5,079 nucleotides of DNA from Erysipelotrichaceae bacterium (GTDB lineage Bacteria > Bacillota_I > Bacilli_A > Erysipelotrichales > Erysipelotrichaceae), in assembly GCA_021442745.1 (NCBI GenBank), contig JABUSI010000006.1, positions 1 to 5,079 of the forward strand, given 5' to 3'. Of this stretch, positions 1-5,079 are shown in pieces. Numbering within the stretch: position 1 is the stretch's first letter; the number at the start of each line of letters is the position of its first letter. The notes below the pieces were generated by a model that worked only from the letters and a program-made list of their open reading frames with translations, was not told the DNA's origin and did no database searches. A program made the translations under genes and the position numbers.

Positions 1-1004
1 TAACTTCTTCCCCAGGAAGATTCATTGGCACTGATGGACAGCAGCAACAACGGGTTGATTCCGTAAATCTGCTGCATCTGCATGAAATAGCTGCCGGAAC
101 CGTATAACAGGGATTGGTTGGATAACGGATAGGTTGATTCTCCGTTCTGTGCCGTACTGTAGTACGTATAAGCCGGCTGGGTATACCCTTTTGCCCGTAA
201 GTAGGAGTCAATATCACTGGCCGTATAGTTGGTGGTGGAATGGAACGGTAAGAACTGATAATAGTTAAACCACGGGGCATCCGCATTGACTGCATGGGTA
301 CTGACACTTTTTTCCAGATCGTCAATCAAATCGGTATATTTCGTATAGAAATAATGTCCGTCATAGCTGTAGTATTTCTTTCCTGCTTCCATAAATTCCG
401 GTGCAACGCCGATATTTAAGGAAGACTGGGAAGAGAAGTACGCGAAATAATGACGAAGGTTTCCGTTTGTGTCGGCAACGTAGTAATTCAACGGTGCAGC
501 CACGCTGATCGGAACGATTTCGTATTGTGTGTTATCGTTTCTTGTCTTGTTTACCCTTCCTCGTAATCCGGAAACGACGGTTACCGCTTTGGAGGAAGTG
601 GAACCGGTCACGATGTATGGTCCTTCTGCGGTATAGAAGCCGTTGAAATAGTCTGCGGTGGAATTGTATGTACCGTCTGTCTTCTGTGCATAAATGTAAG
701 AATTGACGGAAGAGGAACCGACGGCGGTAAAATCCAGGGTAGCATACTTGCAGGCAACAATCTTACTGCCCTTGAACAAGGTTGCTACGTTGGTGGAAGT
801 GGATTTCTGTTTATTCATTAAGGTTACGCCGGCGGAATACGAATCGACGGTTCCGACCATGGTAACGTTGGAAGAGCTTTTTACCATTCCGACCCAGTAT
901 CCGGAATCCTGTGCGGTATAGGCACTGACGGTTTGCGTACGGGAAGGAATGATTAAGGAAGCGGACAGCAAAAGACTGAAAAAAAGTAATGTGATTTTCT
1001 TCAT
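1..1004 (-). CDS. Secreted N-acetylglucosaminidase (GH73-type autolysin), C-terminus beyond window
   Basis: The frame is open from ATG 1004-1002 to the left edge: 334 complete residues, with no stop. An AAGGAGG site on the minus strand (1017-1011), 6 bases upstream, fixes the start. Residues 1-28 look like a Sec signal peptide: Lys2-Lys3, a Leu/Phe-rich core, and probable cleavage after Val-Ser-Ala28. Residues 29 to about 170 are rich in Ser, Thr, Tyr and Val and match no domain I recognise. Residues 174-260 resemble the lead-in found in many Bacillota glucosaminidases (DTNGNLRHYF at 178-187, YYSYDGHYFY at 211-220, FLPFHSTTNYTA at 251-262). The catalytic domain then begins: GSGSYF at 302-307, YGINPLLLLSISANESSWG at 314-332, with Glu328 as the expected GH73 catalytic acid. 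Such enzymes cleave the N-acetylglucosaminyl bonds of peptidoglycan outside the cell during wall turnover or separation of daughter cells. The rest of the catalytic domain and any wall-binding repeats lie outside the window. The GH73-like assignment is firm; the exact subfamily is not. Confidence 0.88.
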   Translation of the reverse strand, partial: MKKITLLFFSLLLSASLIIPSRTQTVSAYTAQDSGYWVGMVKSSSNVTMVGTVDSYSAGVTLMNKQKSTSTNVATLFKGSKIVACKYATLDFTAVGSSSVNSYIYAQKTDGTYNSTADYFNGFYTAEGPYIVTGSTSSKAVTVVSGLRGRVNKTRNDNTQYEIVPISVAAPLNYYVADTNGNLRHYFAYFSSQSSLNIGVAPEFMEAGKKYYSYDGHYFYTKYTDLIDDLEKSVSTHAVNADAPWFNYYQFLPFHSTTNYTASDIDSYLRAKGYTQPAYTYYSTAQNGESTYPLSNQSLLYGSGSYFMQMQQIYGINPLLLLSISANESSWGRS

Positions 1005-1037
1005 ACCTGCCCTCCTTTTTCGCAAAATCTAAACCTT

Positions 1038-1066
1038 ATTATATATAATAACCGAACATTTGTACA
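1038..1066 (-). promoter_or_regulatory. Probable sigma-A promoter of the autolysin gene
   Basis: On the minus strand, a perfect TATAAT -10 element (1043-1038) is preceded by 17 bases and then TGTACA (1066-1061), a 4/6 match to the TTGACA -35 consensus. The -10 lies inside a perfect 16-base AT palindrome (1036-1051). Transcription would start near 1031, giving a leader of roughly 27 bases that contains the strong ribosome binding site. The weak -35 lies within a dyad that could bind a regulator (1053-1086). This is inferred from sequence match only. Confidence 0.6.
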
Positions 1067-1086
1067 CGAATGCTTACTAAATGTTC
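1054..1086. repeat. 8-bp perfect inverted repeat in the divergent intergenic region
   Basis: GAACATTT (1054-1061) and AAATGTTC (1079-1086) are exact inverted copies separated by 17 bases. The left arm abuts the -35 region of the autolysin promoter. The right arm lies about 20 bases upstream of the rpmH -35. The centre-to-centre distance of 25 bases is too long for a single simple dimer site but could suit two half-sites or a paired operator. No U-tract follows, so it is not a terminator. Confidence 0.45.
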
Positions 1087-1105
1087 ATTTTTACAGCCGT
1101 AAAGG

Positions 1106-1135
1106 TTGACGAATGAAAGCGGTATATTGTATAAT
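1106..1135 (+). promoter_or_regulatory. Strong sigma-A promoter for rpmH and the downstream cluster
   Basis: TTGACG (1106-1111, 5/6 match to TTGACA) and a perfect TATAAT (1130-1135) are separated by 18 bases. Transcription should start near 1142, leaving a leader of about 48 bases before rpmH. A strong consensus promoter suits an abundant ribosomal protein. No convincing second promoter was seen before rnpA, yidC or jag, so this one probably drives all four genes. Confidence 0.85.
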
Positions 1136-1189
1136 CTTTTACGCAATTGCTCAATTTGTATAAAAAGATAGAAACTGGAGGTGTATCTT

Positions 1190-1324
1190 ATGAAAAGAAC
1201 ATATCAACCGAGCAAAAGAAAACACCAAAAGACACACGGCTTCAGAGCCAGAATGAAAACAGTCGGCGGTCGTAAAGTGTTGGCCCGTAGACGCGCAAAA
1301 GGAAGAAAAGTTTTGTCAGCGTAA
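1190..1324 (+). CDS. rpmH: 50S ribosomal protein L34
   Basis: This is a complete 44-residue protein, the usual length for L34, and highly basic. It starts [18 protein letters not shown] and continues with the family's RARM and [15 protein letters not shown] patterns, ending VLSA; essentially the whole chain matches the family. L34 is a small rRNA-binding protein of the large ribosomal subunit. GGAGG at 1177-1181, 8 bases before the ATG, supports the start and predicts strong translation. It is the first gene of the rpmH-rnpA-yidC-jag cluster, directly behind a near-consensus promoter. Its stop codon lies within the A-rich left arm of the hairpin that follows, so much of the transcription probably ends just after this gene. 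Confidence 0.98.
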   Translation: MKRTYQPSKRKHQKTHGFRARMKTVGGRKVLARRRAKGRKVLSA

Positions 1325-1352
1325 AAAAAGTCACCATTCGGTGATTTTTTTT
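1323..1352 (+). terminator. Attenuator-like intrinsic terminator between rpmH and rnpA
   Basis: The core stem is TCACC (1331-1335) with GGTGA (1340-1344), closed by the 4-base loop ATTC and followed by eight T residues (1345-1352). G1330 can wobble-pair with T1345, and the A-tract 1323-1329 can pair with T1346-1352, so the longest possible stem is 13 pairs and takes in part of the rpmH stop codon. Because rnpA begins only 14 bases later with no promoter of its own, read-through is needed for the downstream genes. I therefore interpret it as a partial terminator that lets L34 be made in large excess over RnpA. Confidence 0.75.
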
Positions 1353-1366
1353 CTCATTAGAGAAAC

Positions 1367-1699
1367 ATGAAAAAAGATCGAAGAGTCAGAAAAAGTCAGG
1401 AATTTCAGGAGATTCTGTCAAAAGCGCAATACGTTTCCCGACCTTCGTTTGTGATTTATTACGAAGAAAAGAAACAGCAGCAGAATCGGATCGGAATTTC
1501 CGTAGGCAAGAAATTGGGTAATGCCGTACACCGGAATTTAATCAAGCGGCAAGTCAGAATGATGATGCAGGAAACGGAAGCATTGGCGCTGGATTGCGAC
1601 ATGATTGTAATTGTCCGCAGAGGATATCTCAAAAATGATTATGCGATGAATAAAAAGTGTTTGGAAACCATGCTCGAAACTGTTAAAATAAGAGCATAG
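1367..1699 (+). CDS. rnpA: Ribonuclease P protein component (C5/P protein)
   Basis: This 110-residue basic protein has the usual RnpA length. RnpA binds the catalytic RNase P RNA and helps it recognise and cleave the 5' leader of precursor tRNAs. Recognisable parts are the N-terminal KKDRRVRKSQEF (2-13, family pattern K-x-x-R-x-x-x-x-x-F), RIGISVGKKLGNAV (41-54) and the basic helix HRNLIKRQVR (55-64). The last corresponds to the RNR motif (typically RNRIKR); here the second Arg is Leu58. The C-terminal strand DMIVIVRRGY (78-87) also fits. The upstream sequence shows no proper Shine-Dalgarno site, only AGAGA at 1359-1363 very close to the ATG, predicting weak translation. It sits between rpmH and yidC, as in most bacteria. 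The start is supported by the alignment of the N-terminal motif. Confidence 0.96.
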   Translation: MKKDRRVRKSQEFQEILSKAQYVSRPSFVIYYEEKKQQQNRIGISVGKKLGNAVHRNLIKRQVRMMMQETEALALDCDMIVIVRRGYLKNDYAMNKKCLETMLETVKIRA

Positions 1700-1725
1700 A
1701 CTGACCATAAAGGAGAAATTGAAAA

Positions 1726-2598
1726 ATGAAGAAACTATCGAACAGGAAGTTGATGTTACTTCTGATTGCCGTTGCGTTTTTGCTGGTGGCTACCGGATGT
1801 CAGAACAATATGGATCCGACAACGCACCAGACGTTACCGGAAAAGATAATCTACCTTACTACTGCATGGGGTGATATGTGGAAGAGCGAAGGCTTGTTTA
1901 CATCCCTGATTGTGTATCCGCTGGCACAGATGATTAACTTCTTCTCACAATACCTGGGTGTCGTTATGGGTATCGTCCTGACCACGGTATTGGTTAACGT
2001 ATTGACATTGGCTTTGTCTAAGAAGTCTACGATCGATATGCAGAAGATTCAGATGTTGCAGCCGGAATTGCAGAAGATTCAGGCAAAGTATGAAGGCAAG
2101 GATGACGATGCTTCCAAGATGAAACAGGCATCCGAAATGCAGGCTTTGTACAACAAGCATGGTGTGAACCCGTTGGGTTCCATCGTAACTCCGTTCTTAC
2201 AATTGCCGATTATGATGGCAATGTATTATGCGGTTCAGAGAGCTGCTGCTGTCTGCCAGGGTTCCATTATGGGTACGGAATTGATTCTGACCCCGATGGA
2301 TGGTTTGAAGAACGGCGGTATCATCTTAATTGTGATTTACATCCTGATGGGTGTATGTCAGTTCCTTTCTATCAAGACACCGCAATGGCTGGCTGATAAG
2401 AAGCAGAAAGAAATGAAGAAGAAATCCTATGATAAGAATCAGAAGAATCCGAGCAACGGTATGATGACATACGGTATGCTGGCAATGATTCTGATTATCG
2501 CAGTGAACTGGCCGACGGCTATGTCCCTGTACTGGATGGTATCTTCTTTGGTTAACGTTATCAAGACATTGTATATTCAGAAGAGGTATGTAGACTAA
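1726..2598 (+). CDS. yidC: YidC/Oxa1-family membrane protein insertase (SpoIIIJ-type lipoprotein)
   Basis: This is a 290-residue protein; B. subtilis SpoIIIJ is about 261. The N-terminus has Lys/Arg residues, a hydrophobic core (9-22) and a lipobox-like VATGC with Cys25 as the likely lipidated residue, typical of Gram-positive YidC. It then shows five hydrophobic stretches at roughly 57-75, 78-98, 152-173, 197-216 and 247-284, the last long enough for two helices or a hairpin. The cytoplasmic hairpin between the first helices carries the family signature QMLQPELQKIQAKY (109-122), followed by HGVNPLGS (145-152) and LQLPIMMAMYYA (158-169). YidC inserts membrane proteins, alone or with SecYEG. 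AAGGAG at 1710-1715 supports the start. The stop overlaps the jag start by one base. Two oddities are an Asn (91) where the conserved groove Arg is expected and a very short C-terminal tail (KRYVD) after the last helix. Confidence 0.96.
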   Translation: MKKLSNRKLMLLLIAVAFLLVATGCQNNMDPTTHQTLPEKIIYLTTAWGDMWKSEGLFTSLIVYPLAQMINFFSQYLGVVMGIVLTTVLVNVLTLALSKKSTIDMQKIQMLQPELQKIQAKYEGKDDDASKMKQASEMQALYNKHGVNPLGSIVTPFLQLPIMMAMYYAVQRAAAVCQGSIMGTELILTPMDGLKNGGIILIVIYILMGVCQFLSIKTPQWLADKKQKEMKKKSYDKNQKNPSNGMMTYGMLAMILIIAVNWPTAMSLYWMVSSLVNVIKTLYIQKRYVD

Positions 2599-3215
2599 TG
2601 GTTAGAAGAGAAGGTAAGACACTGGAAGAAGTTCTCAGTGAATACGCATCGGAAAAGGGTGTGGATGTTTCGACCATTACTTCCTCTGTTGTAGAAGAAA
2701 AACAAGGCTTTCTGGGATTGCGCAAATCCGTTGTTGTGGATCTGTATTGCGAAAAGGACATTGAAGATTTCCTTTTCAATTATCTGAATGATTTCTTTGA
2801 CGGATTGGAACTGGAAGTGGATATCGATATTACGAAGAATGAAGAAGACGGTTATGAAGTTATGCTGAATGCGGATAATAACGCAATTATTATCGGTAAG
2901 GGCGGACAGACGCTGCAGGCTTTGAATATCGTGGTTCGTTCCGCATTGTCCAATCAGTTCAAGAAGCGTGTCAAAGTATTGATTGACATCAATAACTATA
3001 AGGAAGAACGGTATGAAAAAGTTCGTCTGATGGCAAGAAGAGTGGCAAAGACGGTGCAGAGAACGCATGTTTCCGCATTGCTTGACCCGATGCCGAATGA
3101 CGAAAGAAAAGTCATTCACCAGTATCTGTCCAATATGGCGAACATTAAGACAGAATCGGAAGGTGAAGGTAAGAACCGTCGTCTGAGAATCAGTTATACT
3201 GACAGTAAAGAATAG
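2598..3215 (+). CDS. jag: Jag/KhpB RNA-binding protein (Jag-N, KH and R3H domains)
   Basis: The 205-residue product has all three parts of the family. The Jag-N domain (1-50) includes KQGFLGL at 35-41. The KH domain (about 75-150) has the nucleic-acid-binding GxxG loop in IIGKGGQTL (98-106; many homologues have GKRG). The R3H domain (about 150-202) has the Arg170-x3-His174 signature in DERKVIH. Jag, also called KhpB or EloR, binds RNA and in streptococci works with KhpA in cell elongation and peptidoglycan synthesis; that role is known from relatives, not shown here. The start ATG overlaps the yidC stop (TAATG), and AGAGG at 2582-2586 lies inside yidC, so translation is probably coupled. A linker between Jag-N and KH is nearly absent; many homologues have a long one. 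The stop codon forms part of the terminator that follows. Confidence 0.96.
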   Translation: MVRREGKTLEEVLSEYASEKGVDVSTITSSVVEEKQGFLGLRKSVVVDLYCEKDIEDFLFNYLNDFFDGLELEVDIDITKNEEDGYEVMLNADNNAIIIGKGGQTLQALNIVVRSALSNQFKKRVKVLIDINNYKEERYEKVRLMARRVAKTVQRTHVSALLDPMPNDERKVIHQYLSNMANIKTESEGEGKNRRLRISYTDSKE

Positions 3216-3236
3216 TTTTTATGACTATTCTTTTTT
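3207..3236 (+). terminator. Intrinsic terminator overlapping the jag stop codon
   Basis: AAAGAATAGT (3207-3216) pairs perfectly with ACTATTCTTT (3224-3233), giving a 10-bp stem with a 7-base loop (3217-3223), and T3231-3236 forms the U-tract. The stem contains the last jag codons and its TAG. It is AT-rich, with only two G-C pairs, so it may be leaky and leave some transcription to pass into pth. It marks the likely end of the rpmH-rnpA-yidC-jag unit. Confidence 0.7.
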
Positions 3237-3257
3237 GTCGAAGAAGGAGGTTGTGGT

Positions 3258-3815
3258 ATGAAGTTGATAGTGGGTCTGGGCAATCCGGATGAGAAGTATG
3301 ACCAGACGCGTCATAATACGGGTTTTATGGTCATGGATCTGATTTCCGGGGAAATGAATACGCCGATCACACAGAAGAAGTTTAACGCGTTATTGGGCTC
3401 AACTACGGTTAAGGGGGAGAAAGTCTTGTTGATGAAACCTCTGACGTATATGAATCTGTCCGGTGATGCGATTGTTGCCGCAATGAATTATTACCATATC
3501 GAACCGAAGGATCTGTGTGTCATTTATGACGATATGGATTTACCGTGCGGGAAAATCCGTTTACGGGAACAGGGAAGTGCCGGCGGACATAACGGAATGA
3601 AGAGTATCATTGCGAACTTGCATACGGATGCTTTTCCGAGAATCCGGGTAGGGATTGATAAGCATGAATTTGCGGATACGGTGGATTACGTATTGGGAAG
3701 ATTTACAAAAGAACAGAGAGAATTGCTGGATCCGGCTATGGAAAAGGCTGCGAAGGCGGCCATTGCGTTTTGTACGATGAAGTTTCAGGACGTTATGAAC
3801 CGGTATAACCGGTAG
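3258..3815 (+). CDS. pth: Peptidyl-tRNA hydrolase
   Basis: The 185 residues match the usual length of bacterial Pth, which hydrolyses the ester bond of peptidyl-tRNAs released early from ribosomes and so recycles tRNA in the cytoplasm. The sequence opens MKLIVGLGNP and keeps the active-site residues by alignment to the E. coli enzyme: Asn9 (GLGNP), catalytic His19 (TRHNTGF, 17-23), Asn66 (KPLTYMNLSG, 60-69), Asp91 (DDMDLPCG, 91-98) and Asn112 (SAGGHNG, 107-113). The start is fixed by AAGGAGG at 3244-3250, 7 bases upstream, and by the family N-terminus. It follows jag after a terminator and precedes mfd by 8 bases, so pth and mfd should be co-transcribed. I found no clear promoter in the 42-base gap before it, so expression depends on read-through or on a promoter inside jag that I could not identify. 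Confidence 0.98.
   Translation: MKLIVGLGNPDEKYDQTRHNTGFMVMDLISGEMNTPITQKKFNALLGSTTVKGEKVLLMKPLTYMNLSGDAIVAAMNYYHIEPKDLCVIYDDMDLPCGKIRLREQGSAGGHNGMKSIIANLHTDAFPRIRVGIDKHEFADTVDYVLGRFTKEQRELLDPAMEKAAKAAIAFCTMKFQDVMNRYNR
3799..3813 (+). repeat. ACCGGT-ATA-ACCGGT repeat at the pth/mfd junction
   Basis: Two copies of the self-complementary hexamer ACCGGT (3799-3804 and 3808-3813) are separated by ATA, so the RNA can form a 6-bp GC-rich hairpin with a 3-base loop. It encodes the last residues of Pth (NRYNR) and ends at the first base of its stop codon. No T-run follows, so it is not an intrinsic terminator. It directly abuts the mfd ribosome binding site. Confidence 0.5.
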
Positions 3816-3818
3816 GAG
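3814..3818 (+). promoter_or_regulatory. Ribosome binding site of mfd, overlapping the pth stop
   Basis: AGGAG at 3814-3818 shares two bases with the pth TAG stop and sits 5 bases before the mfd ATG (3824). A ribosome ending pth would cover this site, so translation of mfd is probably coupled to that of pth. This site also decides the mfd start. Confidence 0.75.
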
Positions 3819-3823
3819 TCATT

Positions 3824-5079
3824 ATGGATTTATTGGGATTGTTTGAGACCAACTCGGCAGTCAAGGCGTTGTCGTCAGGTACACCGGGGCTCTTTATGAT
3901 GAATCCTCAGGAAGAAGCGCTGATTACAGGGGCTTCTTTTCGTCGTATGGGACGGAATATGGTACTGGTGAAACCGAATTTGTATCAGGCACAGGACCTG
4001 TATAATCGTTTGTACGGGTTACTGGGTGATGATGTGTTGTTGTATGCCGTGGAAGAATCCCTGCAGGTAGAAGCGATTGCGTCAAGTCCGGAAACGAATG
4101 CGAAGAAACTGGAAACGCTGATTACCCTTCTGCAGTCGGAAAGACCGGTATTGTGTGTAACGCATGCGGCAGCGGTTGTGCGGTATTTGCCGCAACCGGA
4201 GTGGTTTACGCATTGTATGCTGACGATTCGGACGGATGAAACGTATGATATGGAAACGTTAAAGAAGCAACTGGCGGATGCGGGATACCGGTATGCGAAA
4301 CGGGTGGATTCTCCGATGACCTTCAGTTTCCGTGGGGAAGTCGTTGACGTATTCTCCACGCAATACGAACAACCGATCCGGATTGAATTCTTTGACGATG
4401 TCATTGACAGTATCCGTACGTTTGATGCGGTTACGCAGCGGACAACGGGTGTGGTAGACCACATTACGATTGCCCCGGCTACGGATCTGTTGTTTACGGA
4501 AGAAGAACGGAAACAACTGGAAATTGCGGTCAGAGAGAAACTGGAAAAAGATAAAAAAGGTCTGGACCAGTGGGATGGTGAAGAACTGGAAAGTCTTGTG
4601 TATCAGGATTTAGACATGATTGCGCAGCATTCCTCGATGAATTCACTGTATAAATACCGTTGTTATCTGGAGAACCAGGCAACGGTGCTGGATTATATAA
4701 AGAATCCTTATGTGGTTTTATCATGTAAAGAAGAAGTAAAGGAACATCTGCTTCATGTGAATGAAGAGACGATTCAATATATCCGGGAATTGTATCAGGC
4801 AAAGAAAGCATTGCTGAAGTTTATGGTTTTTGCGGAATTACAGGATGTATTATCGGGAAAAACAACGTATGAAATCAGCAAGTTTGAGCCGATCCGGGAG
4901 GGAATCCGGACGCATGTTCATCCGGTCAGTTTACCGGAACTGACATTATCACTGGCGTTGCAGGAGATTTGTAAGGAAGCGAAAGAACACCGGGTACTGT
5001 TGTGTCTGCAACAGGATGGTATCCGGAAAGTGATTGACGAATGCATGAAATGGGATATTCCGTACGTGATTGTCGGTGA
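3824..5079 (+). CDS. mfd: Transcription-repair coupling factor Mfd, N-terminal part (C-terminus beyond window)
   Basis: The first 418 codons are open to the right edge; full-length Mfd is usually about 1,150 residues. Mfd is a DNA translocase that removes RNA polymerase stalled at lesions and recruits UvrA for nucleotide excision repair. The visible part covers the UvrB-like domain 1 and the beginning of what follows. Diagnostic stretches are KPNLYQAQDLYNRL (50-63), which resembles the nonfunctional helicase-like fold, and MTFSFRGEVVDVF (165-177), IRIEFFDDVIDSIRTFD (185-201) and TQR (204-206), the UvrB-homology signature. GKTTYEIS (345-352) is not in a P-loop context. As expected for domain 1, no intact Walker A motif is seen (MMNPQEEALITGAS at about 25-38 is degenerate). 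The RNA-polymerase-interacting domain and the helicase motor lie outside the window. The start is set by AGGAG 5 bases upstream; the gene begins 8 bases after pth, a neighbour pairing also common in other Bacillota. Confidence 0.96.
   Translation, partial: MDLLGLFETNSAVKALSSGTPGLFMMNPQEEALITGASFRRMGRNMVLVKPNLYQAQDLYNRLYGLLGDDVLLYAVEESLQVEAIASSPETNAKKLETLITLLQSERPVLCVTHAAAVVRYLPQPEWFTHCMLTIRTDETYDMETLKKQLADAGYRYAKRVDSPMTFSFRGEVVDVFSTQYEQPIRIEFFDDVIDSIRTFDAVTQRTTGVVDHITIAPATDLLFTEEERKQLEIAVREKLEKDKKGLDQWDGEELESLVYQDLDMIAQHSSMNSLYKYRCYLENQATVLDYIKNPYVVLSCKEEVKEHLLHVNEETIQYIRELYQAKKALLKFMVFAELQDVLSGKTTYEISKFEPIREGIRTHVHPVSLPELTLSLALQEICKEAKEHRVLLCLQQDGIRKVIDECMKWDIPYVIVG

Noticed and set aside
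703..921. 72-codon plus-strand frame opposite the autolysin
   Set aside because: It is opposite the signal-peptide-proximal part of a well-supported minus-strand gene and has no start signal or family resemblance.
1137..1164. Second rpmH promoter (TTTTAC and TATAAA)
   Set aside because: The spacing of 16 bases is acceptable but the -35 is poor, and transcription would start only a few bases before the ribosome binding site. The upstream TTGACG/TATAAT pair is far better.
1005..1189. Possible oriC with DnaA boxes next to rpmH
   Set aside because: The best candidate, TTGTACACG near 1060-1068, differs from TTATCCACA at several positions, and no cluster of boxes is seen. The AT-rich palindrome at 1036-1051 is explained by the autolysin -10 element.
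2595..3119. 174-codon open frame antisense to jag
   Set aside because: It lies wholly opposite a gene with clear Jag domains, shows no family motif and has no ribosome binding site that stands out. It is a shadow of jag codon use.
3190..3257. Promoter for pth near TATACT at 3195-3200
   Set aside because: A -10-like hexamer is present but no -35 element lies at a suitable distance (AGAACC at 17 bases).
3985..4464. 159-codon open frame antisense to mfd
   Set aside because: The opposite strand encodes conserved Mfd motifs throughout. The antisense product is Ser/Thr/Cys-rich without recognisable structure.
4853..4876. GKTT in the Mfd fragment as a Walker A motif
   Set aside because: It lacks the glycine-rich GxxxxGK context and is outside the motor domain, which lies beyond the window.
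1..5079. CRISPR arrays, tRNA or rRNA genes, insertion sequences, phage or defence genes
   Set aside because: No regular repeat-spacer pattern, cloverleaf, terminal inverted repeat pair or transposase-like frame was seen. The window is almost fully occupied by housekeeping genes.

Overview
The window is ordinary core-genome DNA from a low-to-moderate GC Gram-positive bacterium (Bacillota). Strong AAGGAGG-type ribosome binding sites, a YidC homologue with a lipoprotein-type N-terminus, the rpmH-rnpA-yidC-jag block and a secreted GH73-type autolysin all point that way. An Erysipelotrichia-like lineage is possible, but that is a guess and cannot be settled from this sequence alone.

Layout. Positions 1-1004 hold the N-terminal two thirds or so of a secreted N-acetylglucosaminidase on the minus strand, cut by the left edge just after its catalytic Glu. 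A 185-base divergent intergenic region (1005-1189) carries a promoter for each direction. From 1190 everything is on the plus strand: rpmH (L34), an attenuator-like hairpin, rnpA (RNase P protein), yidC (membrane insertase), jag/khpB (RNA-binding protein), an intrinsic terminator, pth (peptidyl-tRNA hydrolase) and the first 418 codons of mfd (transcription-repair coupling factor), cut by the right edge.

How the genes fit together. rpmH-rnpA-yidC-jag is the classic conserved translation, RNA-processing and membrane-insertion cluster that in many bacteria lies beside oriC. The strong rpmH promoter can feed all four genes, with the rpmH/rnpA hairpin and the poor rnpA ribosome binding site set to hold RnpA well below L34. 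yidC and jag overlap by one base (TAATG), which suggests translational coupling. pth and mfd are a second known pair, normally found elsewhere in Bacillota genomes; here they directly follow jag, separated from it by a terminator that overlaps the jag stop codon.

I found no undescribed system. The points most worth a second look are the apparent replacement by Asn of the conserved groove arginine in YidC, the altered RNR motif in RnpA, an inverted repeat with LexA-box resemblance over the autolysin promoter, and the rearranged gene neighbourhood, with no dnaA beside rpmH and no mnmE after jag.
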